Below are positions 1 to 11,700 of a DNA stretch of 64,000 nucleotides, one piece after another; positions within the stretch are counted from its first letter, which is position 1, and each line of letters opens with the position of its first letter. Origin of the DNA: Symbiodinium natans. Lineage: Eukaryota > Sar > Dinophyceae > Suessiales > Symbiodiniaceae. The notes under the pieces were generated by a model. That model was given only the letters and a program-made list of their open reading frames with translations, had not been told where the DNA came from and ran no database searches. The stretch lies in NCBI GenBank assembly GCA_905221605.1, contig CAJNDS010002501.1:672501-736500 (forward strand), in the 5' to 3' direction. A program made the position numbers and the translations under genes.

Positions 1-73
1 CCTCCCTTGGCTCCTCCAGCTCTAGGAGCTCTTGCGGCTGCCCCAGACGGCCATCGTCGCCGCGAATAAACAC
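1..73 (-). CDS. VCBS gene, leftmost exon (partial)
   Basis: The minus strand reads VFIRGDDGRLGQPQELLEL from position 73 to the window edge. The preceding CAG at 74-76 is the acceptor. Joined to the exon ending at 236 it gives SKYGKVEVFIRGDDG without a frame break, a typical FG-GAP blade after the DxDGDxD loop. The exon continues outside the window. Confidence 0.65.
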   Translation of the reverse strand, partial: MFIRGDDGRLGQPQELLELEEPRE

Positions 74-3000
74 CTGGATAGTGCAAAATTAGGATCCCTT
101 TAAAGGGGTCTGGGGTCCCCTATATTTGGGGTTTAGGGTTTAGGGTTTAGGGCTTAGGGTTTAGGGATAGTACGGCACCCACAATAAAGAAGGCATCCCC
201 CAAAACGGGACCCTTAATTTAGAGAAACTACCCACCTCCACTTTCCCATACTTCGACCCGAGGATGAGGTCCAAGTCCCCATCCCCATCCCAGTCCGTGA
301 CGGCTGGGTGCGCCATCTTCCGCCAGATGTGAAAGATCGACGAGCTGCCTGCATGGGTTCCCCTAAACCCTAAACCCTAAACCCCAAACCCCAAACCCTA
401 AACCCTAAACCCTAAACCCTACTATGCCCCTCTATACTACCCCCGTAACTAAGGTTATTTAAGAGGGGAAACTAGGGGCGGGGGTAGAATGGAGGGGGGG
501 TAGTAGGGAAACCCATGGCACCTGTTCGCTCCACCAACGGCCGGGAGTGGTTCCACGAGAACCTGGGTTTGGACTGCGCGGGCTGCATTTCGGTCGTCTT
601 TGGTCGGTGCAACATCAGAACTTGCAACTCTAGGCACCCCCCCAAAAAGGAAGGCATTTCCCCAAGCTAGGGGGTGGTATACCCCGAGTAGAGTTCTAGG
701 TGCCTTCGGTCGTCAAGCTTGCGGAGTCTTGCGCAAACCTTGCGGGAACCCTAAGCCCTAAGCTACGAAATCCTCCTGCAGGTACCCCAACCAAACCCCA
801 AGAGCCCCATACCCCTTAACTAAGCAATAAACATTCATTTATAGAAGGACCCTTAATGTGGTTGACGAAATATTCCTTAACTAAGCGGTACCCTAAACCC
901 TAAACCCTAAACCCTAAACCCTAAACCCTAAACCCTAAACCCTAAACCCTAAACCCTACTTGGGAAGTGCCGAGTCCCAGGAACAGGAACACACCAGCAG
1001 CCTTGTCGCTGGAGTAGTATGGGACACTCGTGGTCACCAGCAGATCCAGCATGCCATCCTTGTCCCTCGGGGAATTGGGAGACTTCAACGGTTGCCGCCA
1101 AAAAACTCCCAAAAATCTCCCTAACTTTGCTAATTCCCTAAACCCTAAACCCTAAACCCTAAACCCTAAATCCCTATTTTCCCAGAAGTTCCCTAACTTC
1201 CCTGAACCCTCGGACTGGAAACTTGAAGGGGCTCCTCCGAGCCACTCCAAGCTCCACGCGCTTACGCCCCAGACCCTGAACGACGTGAGTCTCTCAAACT
1301 TGCGGTTAGGGTTTAGGGTTTCGGGTTTCGGGTTTCGGGTTTAGGGTTTAGGGTTTAGGGTTTAGGGTTTAGGGTTTAGGGCTTCGGGTTTAGGGTTTCG
1401 GGTTTAGGGTTGAGGGTTTAGGGTTCTACACTTTTTGTACAACCATAGGGCTCTGCCCGACCTTCTCTCTGGGTTGAGGTTCGTTTTCAGACGTTTCTAG
1501 GTTGGAACAACGACCCTGGATCGCTCAGATGGTTTAGTAGGCGGTTTAGGGAGGAGGGATGTTTGTTCCTTAAACCCTGAACCCTGAACCCTAAACCCCA
1601 AACCCCAAACCCTAAACCCTAAACGCTGTCAAGATTCCAATCTACAGCTGTGACGGCCGCGCCACTGAAGTCCCAGCACTCGTCAGCTGAGCCTTGATGG
1701 GGTGCTTGCCAGGGAGGAGGCGCTGGGGTTCTGGTTGGGGTTTCGGGTTTCGGGTTTAGGGTTTGGGGTTTAGGGTTTAGGGTTTAGGGTTTAGGGTTTA
1801 GAGTTCAGGGTTTAGGATTTAGGGTTTAGGGCTACCAGGGCTACCAAGAGGCCTTCCATTCCAACGAAAGGATTAGAAGCACCGTCGCTCCAATCCTCGA
1901 AATTTCCATCTTGGGTTCCGTGGAGGAAACCTCGGTTTTAGGTTTAGGGGGAACCCAAGAGGCTTTAGGATTTTCGGCTGAGGCTTGAGGGCTTCAAAAC
2001 AAGGAACCTATAACACCTATAGATAAAGGAGTTTCTGCAATAGGGGAAACTTGTTGGGGTCCTTATTATCAGGGAATCCTACCATTTGGGGGGCCATTGT
2101 AGGGTCGGGTTTTAGGGGTTAAGCCCAAACTCTAGCACCCAAACATAAACCCGAAACAGGTTTGGTTTAGGGTTTAGGGTTTAGGGTTTAGGGTTTAGGG
2201 CTTAGGGTTTAGGGTTTAGGGTTTAGGGTTTAGGGTTTTAGGGTGTAGGGCTGTCACTGGGCATCCAAGAGACTAAAGAGGCTCTCGCAGAGCATGGTCG
2301 CGGTCGTGCCGAAGATAACCTGGGCTTTAAACCCATTTCTTCCCGTGAGGGCCGCCATGTTCCTAGATGGATGGGTTTCTAAACCCTAAACCCTAAACCC
2401 TAAACCCTAAACCCTAAACCCTAAACCCTAAACCCTAAACCCTAAACCCTAAACCCTAAACCCTAAACCCTAAACCCTAAACCCTAAACCAAAATCTCTA
2501 AACCCTGGGGATGAGGGTTCCGAGCTTCGTCCTTAGGGATTCTCAAAAGAAGACGTCTGTCCGAAGAAGATTCAGGCGGCATCCAACGGTCCATCGCCGT
2601 CCCAGTCCTTACTCTGTTCTTCTTAGGGAACTATTAGGGTTTAGGGATTAGGGTTTAGCGCTTAGGGCTCAGGGCTACTTCTTCGTAGGGAGTTAGGTGC
2701 CCTATATCCCCCGATAATACCCCTTAACCGGCCAGATTCCTCTAATCCTAAACCACCCCAAACCCCAAACCCCAAACCCTAAACCCCAAACCCCAAACCC
2801 TAAACCCTAAACCCTGAACCCCAAACCCTAAACCCTAACCTTCCTCAGCGCCCGCGAGAATCTGCCACAATCAGGCTGGACTTCGTGCTCACTCCGAAGC
2901 CGGAGAAAGGACTTCGCACCTGCGAGGTTCTCCAGTTAGTTTAGGGTTTAGGGTTTAGGGTTTAGGGTTTAGGGTTTAGGGTTTAGGGTTTAGGGTTTAG

Positions 3001-4130
3001 GGATTAGGGTTTAGGGTGAACCTCAATAGTACATACTTGGACTCCGACATCACCGTATAGGAACTACCTTGAGGTCCGAGCGGGACCTATTTAGGTGGGT
3101 CACTACTGCCATGAGGGCTCGTGCTACACATGGGGTGAGGGGGGGGAGGGGGGGAAGGAGGGCGTCCTCCTTCAACACGGAGGAGTGTGTGCGCTCAAAG
3201 TAGAGGATCTCTGCCGGCCATGCATCTTGGTCGGGGTTCCTTATCAAAAGATCCAGGTCGCCGTCTTCGTCCCAATCAATTGCAGCGAACGGAAGCGAGT
3301 AGATTTCTGACGGCGCCAGCATGGAACCTGGTGACAGCCAGCTGCTTGTGACACCCCTGCAAGCACCCTCAAGCCCTCAACCCCCAAGCCCCTAGAACCC
3401 CAAACCCTAAACCCCAAACCCTAAACCGATAAGGCCTAAGTCAGCCCCCGATGGCGACCGAAGGAGCCTGATAGCAGCTGGCCGACCTTGTCGACGAGCA
3501 TTACAGCAGACGTGTTTCGAAGAGTGCCTGCAACTTGGGACGGAGGGTGACAGGGGCACATCCCAGAAAACCGAAGCAGAACGAAGAAGGGTCCTTACGG
3601 ACATAAACCTAAATTTTTAAAGAGAAAAACCCTAGACTGGCCCTAAAGCCTATAAACCCTAAACCCTAAACCTACCTTTCCTCTCTTAACAGGGCTTGTT
3701 TCTCGACCTTGCCCTGAACGCCAATACGTTTCCTCCGGCCCTAGCGACACCCGTTCGCGGAGGCCCTCCCTAGGGACCGACCCTACAAGGAGGCTCACGG
3801 CTTAGAGGTTCAGGTTTAGGGCTTGGGGCCGTTTAGGGTTTAGGGTTTAGGGTTTAGGGTTTAGAGTTTAGGGTTTAGGGTTTAAGGGCTAAGGGCTAAG
3901 GGCTTAGGCTTTAGGGTTTGTGGCCCTGGCCGACAGGACTGCACAGCTGCATCTTTGGAGTAGGGTGGGAGTATCTACACACATATGATGTGGATCAAGG
4001 GGGGGGTGACCACACATGAATATATACATGCATGTATGTATGTATGTATGTATGTATGTATGTGTGTATGTATGTATGTATGTATGTATGTATGTATGTA
4101 TGTATGTACGTATGTATGTAAATAAGTATG

Positions 4131-4214
<84 letters not shown>

Positions 4215-6660
4215 GGAGGGCTTTGGGAAGTCTAGGGCTTAGGATGTTCAGGAGAACTTGACAGCCCGTCCCGTGCGAGAGAGTGTCCGGGCCTGTGCTG
4301 TCGAAGTCCATGAACCACAGACCCTCGTGGTCTTGTAGCAACCAGTCCTGTAATCCCCTAGAACCTTAAAACAAGAAACTAAACCCTACACCCTACACCC
4401 TACACCCTAAACTCTAAACCCTAAACCCTAAACCCTAAACCCTTGGGTATTATGTAACCAAAATAATGAAATAAAAAACCTCCTAAAAGGGGGCAAAAGA
4501 GTCTAGATCTCCATCTGAATCCCAGTCGACCACTGCGAAGGCCGGCGTGGCCTGCGTAGGGTTTAGGGTTTAGGGTTTAGGGTTTAGGGTTTAGGGTTTA
4601 GGGTTTAGGGTTTAGGGTTTAGGGTTTAGGGTTTAGGGTTTAGGGTTTAGGGTTTAGAGTTTAGGGTTTAGGGTTAGGGTTTAGGGTTTAGGGTTTCTTA
4701 AGGCGTCAAGCATGATTTACCCGGTGCTTCATGTCTCCAGTTCAGGGTTTGGTGTTTGGGGTTTAGGGTTTAGGGCTAGGGTTTAGGGTTTTTAGGGTTC
4801 AAGGGACTAGAGGAGGGACACTTAAAAGGGACCTTAGGGGTTATTTAGGGGCTACTTAGGTACATAGGGACTATGTATATACGGGAATAAGATGAAGGGT
4901 CCCTTCTTGGGGTCCCTCCTTATACCCCTGAATTCAGGCCCCAAGGATCCAGGCACCTAGACTTTGGGGGGGGGGGGGGGGGGTGGGGGGACTAATGAAA
5001 GCGAATGTGTGGCCACTGTGTGGGGACTGTGGGATCACTACGACACTACATGGAACAGGTGGCTACTGCTACTAAGGATCACTCCTTACAAGCACAGGAG
5101 CCCCGCGCGAACCGCCGACTTGCGAGTCGGGCCCCGACTTTGGTCCGCAGCTCCCCAAGACATTTTTGGGGGGGGGGGGGGGGCTCCTATCCGTTTCGAG
5201 CCCGACCCTAAACCCTAGACCCCTAGACCCTAGACCCTAGACAAATAGGACCCTAAACCCTAAACCCTAACCCTAAACCCTAAAACCTAAACCCCAAACC
5301 CGAAACCCCAAACCCCAAACCCTAAACCCTAAACCCTGCATTGTCGTTCGCGTTTTTAAAGAGTCTAAGATAACTTGGAGGCACACAAACAGTGTCCACG
5401 TCCCGTTGCCTGCGTGCCTTTCATCTTGAACCTTGGGTCTTCGTGGGCATCCATGGCTTAGGAGCCCCCAAAAGAGGGCTTATCCCCTGGTTCTTAGTAG
5501 GGTTTAGGGTTTAGGGTTTAGGGTTTAGGGTTTCAGAGGACTTTGGGCTTTGGGTTTTTAGGGTTCAGGTTGGGATGTTCCCCCTTATACTAGCAGTCCT
5601 TACCAATGATAATAGCACCCCATTCTACAATCCCCGATAAGGACTGTTAGTGCAAGAAAAAGCATCCCAAGGTTCAGAGCTTATAAAGCCTTTCGGGTAG
5701 GGTTCAGGGTTTGGGGTTCAGGGTTAGGCTTTAGAGGGCTTTCGGGTGCTTCCGGGGTGGGGCTTACAGGGCTTTTGCAGGCGTTTATCATGTTTATTGG
5801 GCTTTCAACCGGTTTTGCTGCAAGACCAAAGACTTTCAAACTCGCCCTCCATGCCTGAGCCGACTAAACCCTAAGCCCTAAATCCCAAACCCGCACTCCT
5901 AAACCCGAAAACCCTAAATCCTCAACCCCAAAACTCTACAACCTGCAAAAACTCTAAACCCTATACTCCCCAAGACCTCGCACCCCCCTAAACCCTAAAC
6001 CCTAAACCCTAAACCCTAAACCCTAAACCCTAAACCCTAAACCCTAAACCCTAAACCCTAAACCCTAAACCCTGCGTTTCTTACCCCCTTGCGACCGAAG
6101 GCGCCGGATGTCTCTGAAAGGGTTGGCGGGCCCGAGCTGCTCCTCAAGCCCACCCTCCTCCTGGCGAAAGTACCTCCGTGCACGGTTTAGGGTTTGGGGT
6201 TTAGGGTTTAAAGTCTAGGGTTTGGGGTTTAGGGTTTAGGGTTTAGGGTCTAGGGTTTAGGGTTTAGGGATCCTGTATAAATCTCAAAACTGAACACAAC
6301 CATCCCCCCCCCCCCCCTCCCGAAACCCACCCTGCCTCACCCAGCAGTTCTTGTCATTGCCCCACATGCCCTCCTCCCCAGCATCCCACTCAAGCAGCAG
6401 CAGCTCCGTGTGGCTGTCCCCGTCCCAATCCACGGCTTGAGGGAACGCCTCTGATTTCAGTGCAAGGTTAAGACTTCCACCTGACTACAGGGTCGAAGTC
6501 CTTGGGCTTTGGGTCTAAGCCCGAAATCCCTAGCAGCTATCAAAGTCCCTAAACCCTAAGCCCTAAACCCTAAACCCTAAACCCTAAACCCAAAAAACTC
6601 TCCCAAACTCACGAGTGGCCCCGTGCGGCACGTCGAGGAGCTTCACTCGGCTCCGCTCCT
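1..6660 (-). CDS. VCBS/FG-GAP repeat protein, multi-exon, partial (C-terminal end off the left edge)
   Basis: Islands of unique sequence between telomere-like arrays translate on the minus strand into repeated calcium-loop motifs typical of VCBS/FG-GAP (integrin-alpha-like) blades. Best exons, from the 5' side: 6613-6660, 6345-6470 (AVDWDGDSHTELLLLEW), 6110-6183 (RRYFRQEEGGLEEQLG), 4495-4555 (AVVDWDSDGDLD), 4255-4345 (WFMDFDSTGPDTL), 3180-3325 (AAIDWDEDGDLDLLI), 2560-2620 (KDWDGDGPLDAA), 1845-1935 (FEDWSDGASNPFVGM), 1630-1700 (AVDWN), 960-1075 (RDKDGMLDLLVTTS), about 700-745, 522-629, 236-348 (AVTDWDGDGDLDLILG) and 1-73. Exon ends at 6613 and about 6345 are followed by GTGAG-type donors. The last four exons join in one frame once three short introns are removed. 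VCBS proteins are usually secreted or surface proteins, but no signal peptide was found here. The exact exon set is uncertain, especially between 4.6 and 6.1 kb. Confidence 0.72.
74..235 (-). mobile_element. Introner/MITE, family F, acting as intron, with TTTAGGG insertion
   Basis: A 162-bp interval on the minus strand runs from donor GTGGGTAGTTTCTC to acceptor CAG. Its outer parts match other copies near 18921-19011, 23998-24083 and 33356-33472 (consensus end AGTTCTCTAAATTAGGGTCCC read with small changes). A TTTAGGG array occupies about 127-170. GTG is repeated at both junctions, and removing the interval restores the VCBS reading frame. Confidence 0.6.
349..521 (-). mobile_element. Introner/MITE, family D, with CCCTAAA insertion
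   Basis: The inverted ends are CATGGGTTCCC (352) and GGGAAACCCATG (ends 517). Related copies lie at 22286-22621 and 27040-27191. A CCCTAAA array fills 362-420 of the left arm. On the minus strand the junctions are ACAG/GTGCCATGG and CATGCAG/GCAGC, a GT-AG intron. Removing it gives VERTGSSSIFHIW in frame with the following calcium loop. Confidence 0.65.
635..694 (-). mobile_element. Short MITE-like intron with TCTAGG direct repeat
   Basis: TCTAGG is present at 629-634 and again at 695-700. Removing the 66 bp (one repeat plus the insert) fuses RRHLEL to QVLMLHRPKTT in the frame of the next VCBS exon. The insert has G/C-rich arms (CACCCCCCC and GGGGGTGG). No canonical GT donor is visible, so the splice type is unclear. 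Confidence 0.45.
4020..4214. repeat. Compound microsatellite (ATGT)n then (AAT)n
   Basis: About 27 tetranucleotide units (4020-4128) are followed directly by about 28 AAT units (4130-4214). The tract lies inside an intron next to the VCBS exon at 4255-4345. Open frames through it are composition artefacts. Confidence 0.95.
5570..5670. mobile_element. MITE, family C, copy 1
   Basis: The left end TTGGGATGTTCCCCCTTAT and right end AGGACTGTTAGTGCAAG...GCATCCCAA are inverted. Other copies occur at 26761-26863, 58796-58900, 59038-59181 and 61112-61267. Length is 101 bp with no coding capacity, so it must be mobilised by an unseen transposase. It lies in an intron of the VCBS gene. Confidence 0.7.
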
Positions 6661-7661
6661 GCTTTGAGTTAGGGTTTAGGGTTTACGGTTTAGGGTTTAG
6701 GGTTTAGGGCTTACAGATTAGGGTTTACGGTTTAGGGTTTAGGATTTAGGGTTTAGGGTTTAGGGTTTGGGGTTTGGGGTTCAGGGTTTAGGGTTTAGGG
6801 TTTAGGATTTAATGTTTAAGGTGTAGGGTTGGGAGCTTAGGAATTAGGGACAGCTTCTGCGCCATCTCACGGCAAACCCTAAACCCTAAACCCTGAAATG
6901 GCGGAGGCGCTTTTTTGTCACCTAGGTCTGGCTCTCCTTTTCCTTTTCATCGGACCCCCACCCCCCCCCCCCGGAAGCCTAACCAACAAGCTGACCCTAA
7001 ACCCTAAACCCTACATCCTGCACCCTAATCCCTAAACCCTACTCCCTAATCCCTAAACCCTAAACCCTAAACCCTAAACCCTAAACCCTAGGTGTCTCGG
7101 CTTGCCAGCGTGTAGTTTCCCTTGAGGTCCACGTTGTGGGAGGCCCTGGCCCTAAGAGTGGTTGTAATAACCCTCGCGCACGCCACGTCCGCAAGTGCGG
7201 TGGCTGTGCTAATCAACATCACACCTTGCTTGACTTCGTCGTTGGCGTGGAGTTCCGACTGAGCTGGATTTAGGCTGCCGCGCTTTGCTGCGCCAACCTC
7301 TTTGCTAGCCCGGTTCACTTCAAGCACCTCGCTGCAATTAACTTTGCCGACGTGTTTGGAACAATCTTTCAGTGCATGAGATTTGTATTCGTCTTTGCTC
7401 TGTTGACATTGACTGGACAAAATTCCTCGAAAGTGCCACGTGAAGGAACCATCCTGACACAGAGCACGCAGACGCTTGCGAACGCGAGCGCGAGCCACCC
7501 TCCTGCAGTTTGTGTCGGGGGCGAGCGTGCCTACAGTGGTGGTCAGAAGAGCGGCGCAGTTGTTGCGCAGTCATCACGCGCCGACTTCTTTACCCAGACA
7601 AGCGCTAGAGCTCCTTCGCGGCAGAAGTGTTCGTCGTGGAAGCAGCTCAGCGGAAACAACC

Positions 7662-8642
7662 ATGGCGGGCAGGACACAGCCATGGAAGTGCAACAGTTGT
7701 GGCAACATGGTCAAAGGATCACAGACTTTTTGTGGTCTTTGTGGGCAGCCGTGGTACGCCTACACCGCCAAGGAGGACAGTTGGTCGAACGCGCCCTGGC
7801 GTTCACAAGCAAAGTCACCACGCAGGCGAGTTTCGCCGCGCAGAAGGCAACCAGATCCAGGAACAGCTTCCACGGTGCCAAAGGCACCAGCGAAGGGAGG
7901 CAAGGGTGGCAAACCACACACACCACAGGCACCGCAAGCAGCGCAGCTGCCCCTGCCTCCAGAACCAGAGGTTGGACCTGGACCAAAGGCCGTGAGTGCC
8001 CCAGCGCTGCCACCCCAGCAGACAGAGGAGCAAAAGTTGCTAGCGCAACTAGCCGCCCTCGTCCCTGCAGAAAAGATGTCCCCGGATTTGCAAGCAAAAC
8101 TAGGTGCTCTGAACACAGGCCAGGCTTCCGTGCAGGGGAAAATCCTGCACAAGCTGGTCTCCGCGCAGACAGAGGCGCGCAAAGAACTAGAAGCCATTCG
8201 CACGCAGAAAGCTACATATGCCAGCAATTGGGAAGCATACCTGCGCTCCATAGAGGAATTGCTGCAACAACAGTTCAAGGAGAGAGCAGTGGCTATGGAA
8301 GACTTTGCGCAGGTAGAGACGCAATGGGCATCCAAGCTCGCCTCGGTTTCGGCGCAACTTGCCGCTGCAACCACTGGCGAGACTCCGGAAGGCATCATCG
8401 ACTTGACAGAGGACGAGGTGGCAGAAGCCGCAAAAGCAGAGAGCGAAGTACGCATGGACGTAGACAGGGAGACCAAAGCCTTCGAGGCGCGTCAGCAATG
8501 CCTGACAACGGCCTTGAACACAGCCCTCAAGGATGCATCCGAGTCGGCAGCAAAAGCAGCGAACGATGCAAGGGAGCGCACCCCCAGGCGCTCCAGGAAA
8601 AGCGAACCAGGGGAAAAGACAGACGAGTTGCCCCCTGGCTAG
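7662..8642 (+). CDS. LINE ORF1 protein (zinc-ribbon, basic, coiled-coil)
   Basis: The predicted protein has 326 residues. The start at 7662 is chosen for its strong context (AACCATGG), because the zinc motif begins ten residues later, and because the upstream in-frame extension looks non-coding. Cys10, Cys13, Cys24 and Cys27 with flanking Trp8 and Trp31 form a RanBP2-like zinc ribbon (PWKCNSC...CGLCGQPW). An Arg/Lys/Pro-rich segment follows (about 48-95), then a helical, coiled-coil-like stretch (about 165-235), an IIDLTEDE motif resembling a SUMO-interacting motif, and a basic tail. By analogy with other LINE ORF1 proteins it should bind element RNA; this is inference. The stop overlaps ORF2's open frame, and no canonical slippery heptamer was seen near it. 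Confidence 0.75.
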   Translation: MAGRTQPWKCNSCGNMVKGSQTFCGLCGQPWYAYTAKEDSWSNAPWRSQAKSPRRRVSPRRRQPDPGTASTVPKAPAKGGKGGKPHTPQAPQAAQLPLPPEPEVGPGPKAVSAPALPPQQTEEQKLLAQLAALVPAEKMSPDLQAKLGALNTGQASVQGKILHKLVSAQTEARKELEAIRTQKATYASNWEAYLRSIEELLQQQFKERAVAMEDFAQVETQWASKLASVSAQLAAATTGETPEGIIDLTEDEVAEAAKAESEVRMDVDRETKAFEARQQCLTTALNTALKDASESAAKAANDARERTPRRSRKSEPGEKTDELPPG

Positions 8643-8791
8643 GCCTGTTTGTTTGCTTGCGAGAAGCAGGCAGGCCGTTTCATGACTCCGAGGCCGTTTT
8701 AGCCTTTCGCGGGTGCCATTCAGTGACCAACGATCCTGACTATGTTTCGCCGGCATGTGCAGCTTTTCTGGCGCTACAGCAACACCACGAA

Positions 8792-11700
8792 ATGTGCTTT
8801 GAGGCGACTTCGTCGAGACATCAGCTCACCTGGCTCGTCGACCCCAGAATCAAGGACGACCTGGTTGAAGCAAGCCGTCAGGAGTCTTCCTGGCATGGAC
8901 CTTCGGCGCTGAGCTTTCCGGGTGAATGTACCTCCGCAGTCTTGTGGGCGAGCAACTGTGTTGAGAAGAGAGTTCACTCTGACTGCTTCGCGCCTAAGGA
9001 TCTTTGCAAGGAAGGCTTCGGTAAGAATGCTGCCAGCAAAAAACTGTCTGAGTGGCATGATTCTCCTGTACATAGAAGCAGTTGGCTAAAGCCAGGTGCT
9101 AAACTTCTCAGAACTGTTTCCTTTTGTGAAGGGCTAGAACCTCCACTACATGCAATGACGCTTGAGGCATGCAGGGTTGTTAACAACTTTCGGAATACTT
9201 TGCACATGGCCTACGCGTGTCCAACTCACAGGGACGGTTCCCTGACGAAACCTGTAAGCAGCCCCCGTTATGCTCTGGCATCTCCGGATGTCACAGTCAC
9301 ACAGGTGCGCAAGTCTGCTGGCTTTTGCCCGACTCGCAGGGACGCTTCTGTGCCGACACCTGAGAGCAGCCTTCCCTACACCACCCCGGCAATGCCTACT
9401 TTGCTTACTTCTGAACCAGCGACTGTGGTGGACTCCTCTTGTGCTGAGCCAGAGAATCCTCCTCAGCTCCAGCTGGTCTCACGTGAGCAAAGCCGTGATG
9501 GTCCGGCGCCGCCCACAAAGCTGTGTGCTCCAGCGCTAGGTTCCTACCCTGTTGCAGCGCAGGCTGACGGAGCCATTGCGCCAGGCGTCCCAGCCTTCCC
9601 AGGTCCGCCAGGTTCCTACCCTGTTGCAGCGCAGGTTGACGGAGCCGCTGAGCCAGGCGTCCCAGGCTTCCCAAGTACTGCAGGTTCAGGTCACTTCCCG
9701 GTCGCTGCGCAGGCCCTTGGTGCCGTTGCGCAAGGTGTCCCAGGCTCCGCAGGTTCAGGTCAATTCCGGGTCGCAGCGCAGGCTGGTGCCGTTGCGCAAG
9801 GTGTCCCAGGTGCCACAGGCTCAGGTCACTTCCCGGTCGCAGCGCAGGCTGGTGTCGTTGTGCAAGGTGTTCCAGGTTCCGCAGGTTCAGGCCACATCCC
9901 GGTCGCAGCGCAGGCTGGTGCCGTTGCGCAAGGTGTCCCAGGTTCCGCAGGTTCAGGTCACTTCCCGTTCCCAGCGCAAGCCGGTGCCGTTGCGCAAGGT
10001 GTCCCAGGTGCCACAGGTTCAGGTCACTTCCCCGTCGCTGCGCAGGCTGGTGCCGTTGCGCAAGGTGTCCCAGGTGCCACAGGCTCAGGTCACTTCCCGG
10101 TCGCTGCGCAGGCTGGTGCCGTTGCGCAAGGTGTCCCAGGTTCCGCAGGTTCAGGTCACTTCCCTGTCGCTGCGCAGGCTGGTGCCGTTGCGCAAGGTGT
10201 CCCAGGTGCCACAGGCTCAGGTCACTTCTCGGTCCCAGCACTGGCTGGTGCCGTTGCGCAAGGTGTCCCAGGTTCCGCAGGTTCAGGTCACTTCCCATTC
10301 TCAGCGCAAGCCGGTGCCGTTGCGCAAGGTGTCCCAGGTGCCACAGGCTCAGGTCACTTCCCGGTCGCTGCGCAGGCTGGTGCCGTTGCGCAAGGTGTCC
10401 CAGGTGCCACAGGCTCAGGTCACTTCCCGGTCGCAGCGCAGGCTGGTGCCGTTGCGCAAGGTGTCCCAGGTTCCGCAGGTTCAGGTCACTTCCCGGTCGC
10501 TGCGCAGGCTGGTGCTGTTGCGCAAGGTGTCCCAGGTGCCACAGGCTCAGGTCACTTCTCGGTCCTAGCACTGGCTGGTGCCGTTGCGCAAGGTGTCCAA
10601 GGTTCCGCAGGTTCAGGTCACTTCCCTGTCGCAGCGCAGGCTGGTGCTGTTGCGCAAGGTGTCCCAGGTGCCACAAGCTCAGGTCACTCCCCGGTCGCTG
10701 CGCAGGCTGGTGCCGCTGTGCAAGGTGTCCCAGGTGCACTTCCAGGCGTCGTAGACCTAGGCTGCTCAGTGTCTCAGGTCAAGGTCTCCCACCAGCGCTG
10801 CAACAATAGTGTGCATGTTGTGCAGCCTTTCCTGACGACCACTGTGCCTGCCATGCTTGACTCAGTCTTTAACCCTCATGAGTTTGGGCTTGGATGCTTG
10901 GAATTAGAGTGGGGTCAGCTAGGACATCTTCACCACACAACTCTACAGGCCCTCCAGGACCTTGAGTGCTTCCTTGTGCAAAAGCCCATTCACGAGCTCG
11001 CCCTGTACACTGATGGCTCCTATGACCCACGCACTGGGATAGCTGCCTGGGCTGTCTGCGCGTTGGCGCGTCAAGCGCACGGTTGGTGCTTCGTTGGTTT
11101 TGCCGCCAATGCTCTCCCTGATGAGCACAAAACAGAGGTAGGACAGCAAGGTCTCTCCCATCAAGCTGAGCTTTATGCGCTTGCTGCTGCGTTGGTCCTG
11201 GTAGGTTCGGTTGCAGACATACCAGCCAGCATCGGTTATGATGCCAAAGCGGCAGCGACGATTGCGCAGGCCATAGCTTGGCCCAAGCAGTCTGATCGGC
11301 TGTCTGAGGCACTAGCGCTGCTTGCGCACCTTGCAACAAGCCGAGCACCAAGGCTCGACTGGCACCACGTTTCCAGCCACACAGGCAACCCTTTCAACGA
11401 ATTTGTGGATGTTGCTGCCAAAAGAGCTGTGCAGGGCAAATGCCGCCACCCAATCCTGCAGGACCACATCGTCAATGTTGTGCTCAGCACTGAGTTCCAA
11501 TGGTGTTGGTTGCATGACAATGCCATTGTGCCTTCCCATGCCGTACCGCCGGTTGATGAGGCAGGCACCATGAGACCTATTCAGGGAAAGCCCAGCAGTC
11601 ATCCGTCTCTGTGCACGTGGCCGAACCTTGACAGACGCCGTCATGTCAAGCCTAACTTGCGTTGCAAAACCCAGAAGATGCCGCCAGTCATGACCTGGCA

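Larger units (their letters stand above)
120..7088. repeat. Interspersed telomere-like heptamer arrays (TTTAGGG/CCCTAAA), left block
   Basis: At least 35 separate arrays of 3-16 units occur, for example 891-957, 1308-1428, 2164-2240, 2381-2490, 2938-3010, 4558-4696, 5985-6073 and 7044-7089. Orientation changes from array to array along a gene that reads only on the minus strand. Degenerate variants (GGGCTTA, GGGTTCA, CCCCAAA) are common. These arrays make up most of the intron sequence of the VCBS gene. Confidence 0.95.

Noticed and set aside
3904-4341. 145-codon leucine-rich minus frame
   Set aside because: Its core is the (AAT)n/(ATGT)n microsatellite; only the segment near 4255-4341 fits a VCBS exon.
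120-7088. True chromosome end (telomere)
   Set aside because: Arrays are short, of both orientations and interleaved with exons through the whole window.
7352-8791. N-terminal extension of the ORF2 frame as protein
   Set aside because: It is the alternative frame of ORF1, is low-complexity Arg/Ser/Ala-rich, and ORF1 has the zinc motif and the good start context.
9405-10739. 444-codon minus-strand frame and 338-codon plus frame over the minisatellite
   Set aside because: The 66-bp unit keeps several frames open; the ORF2 frame alone connects to catalytic domains.
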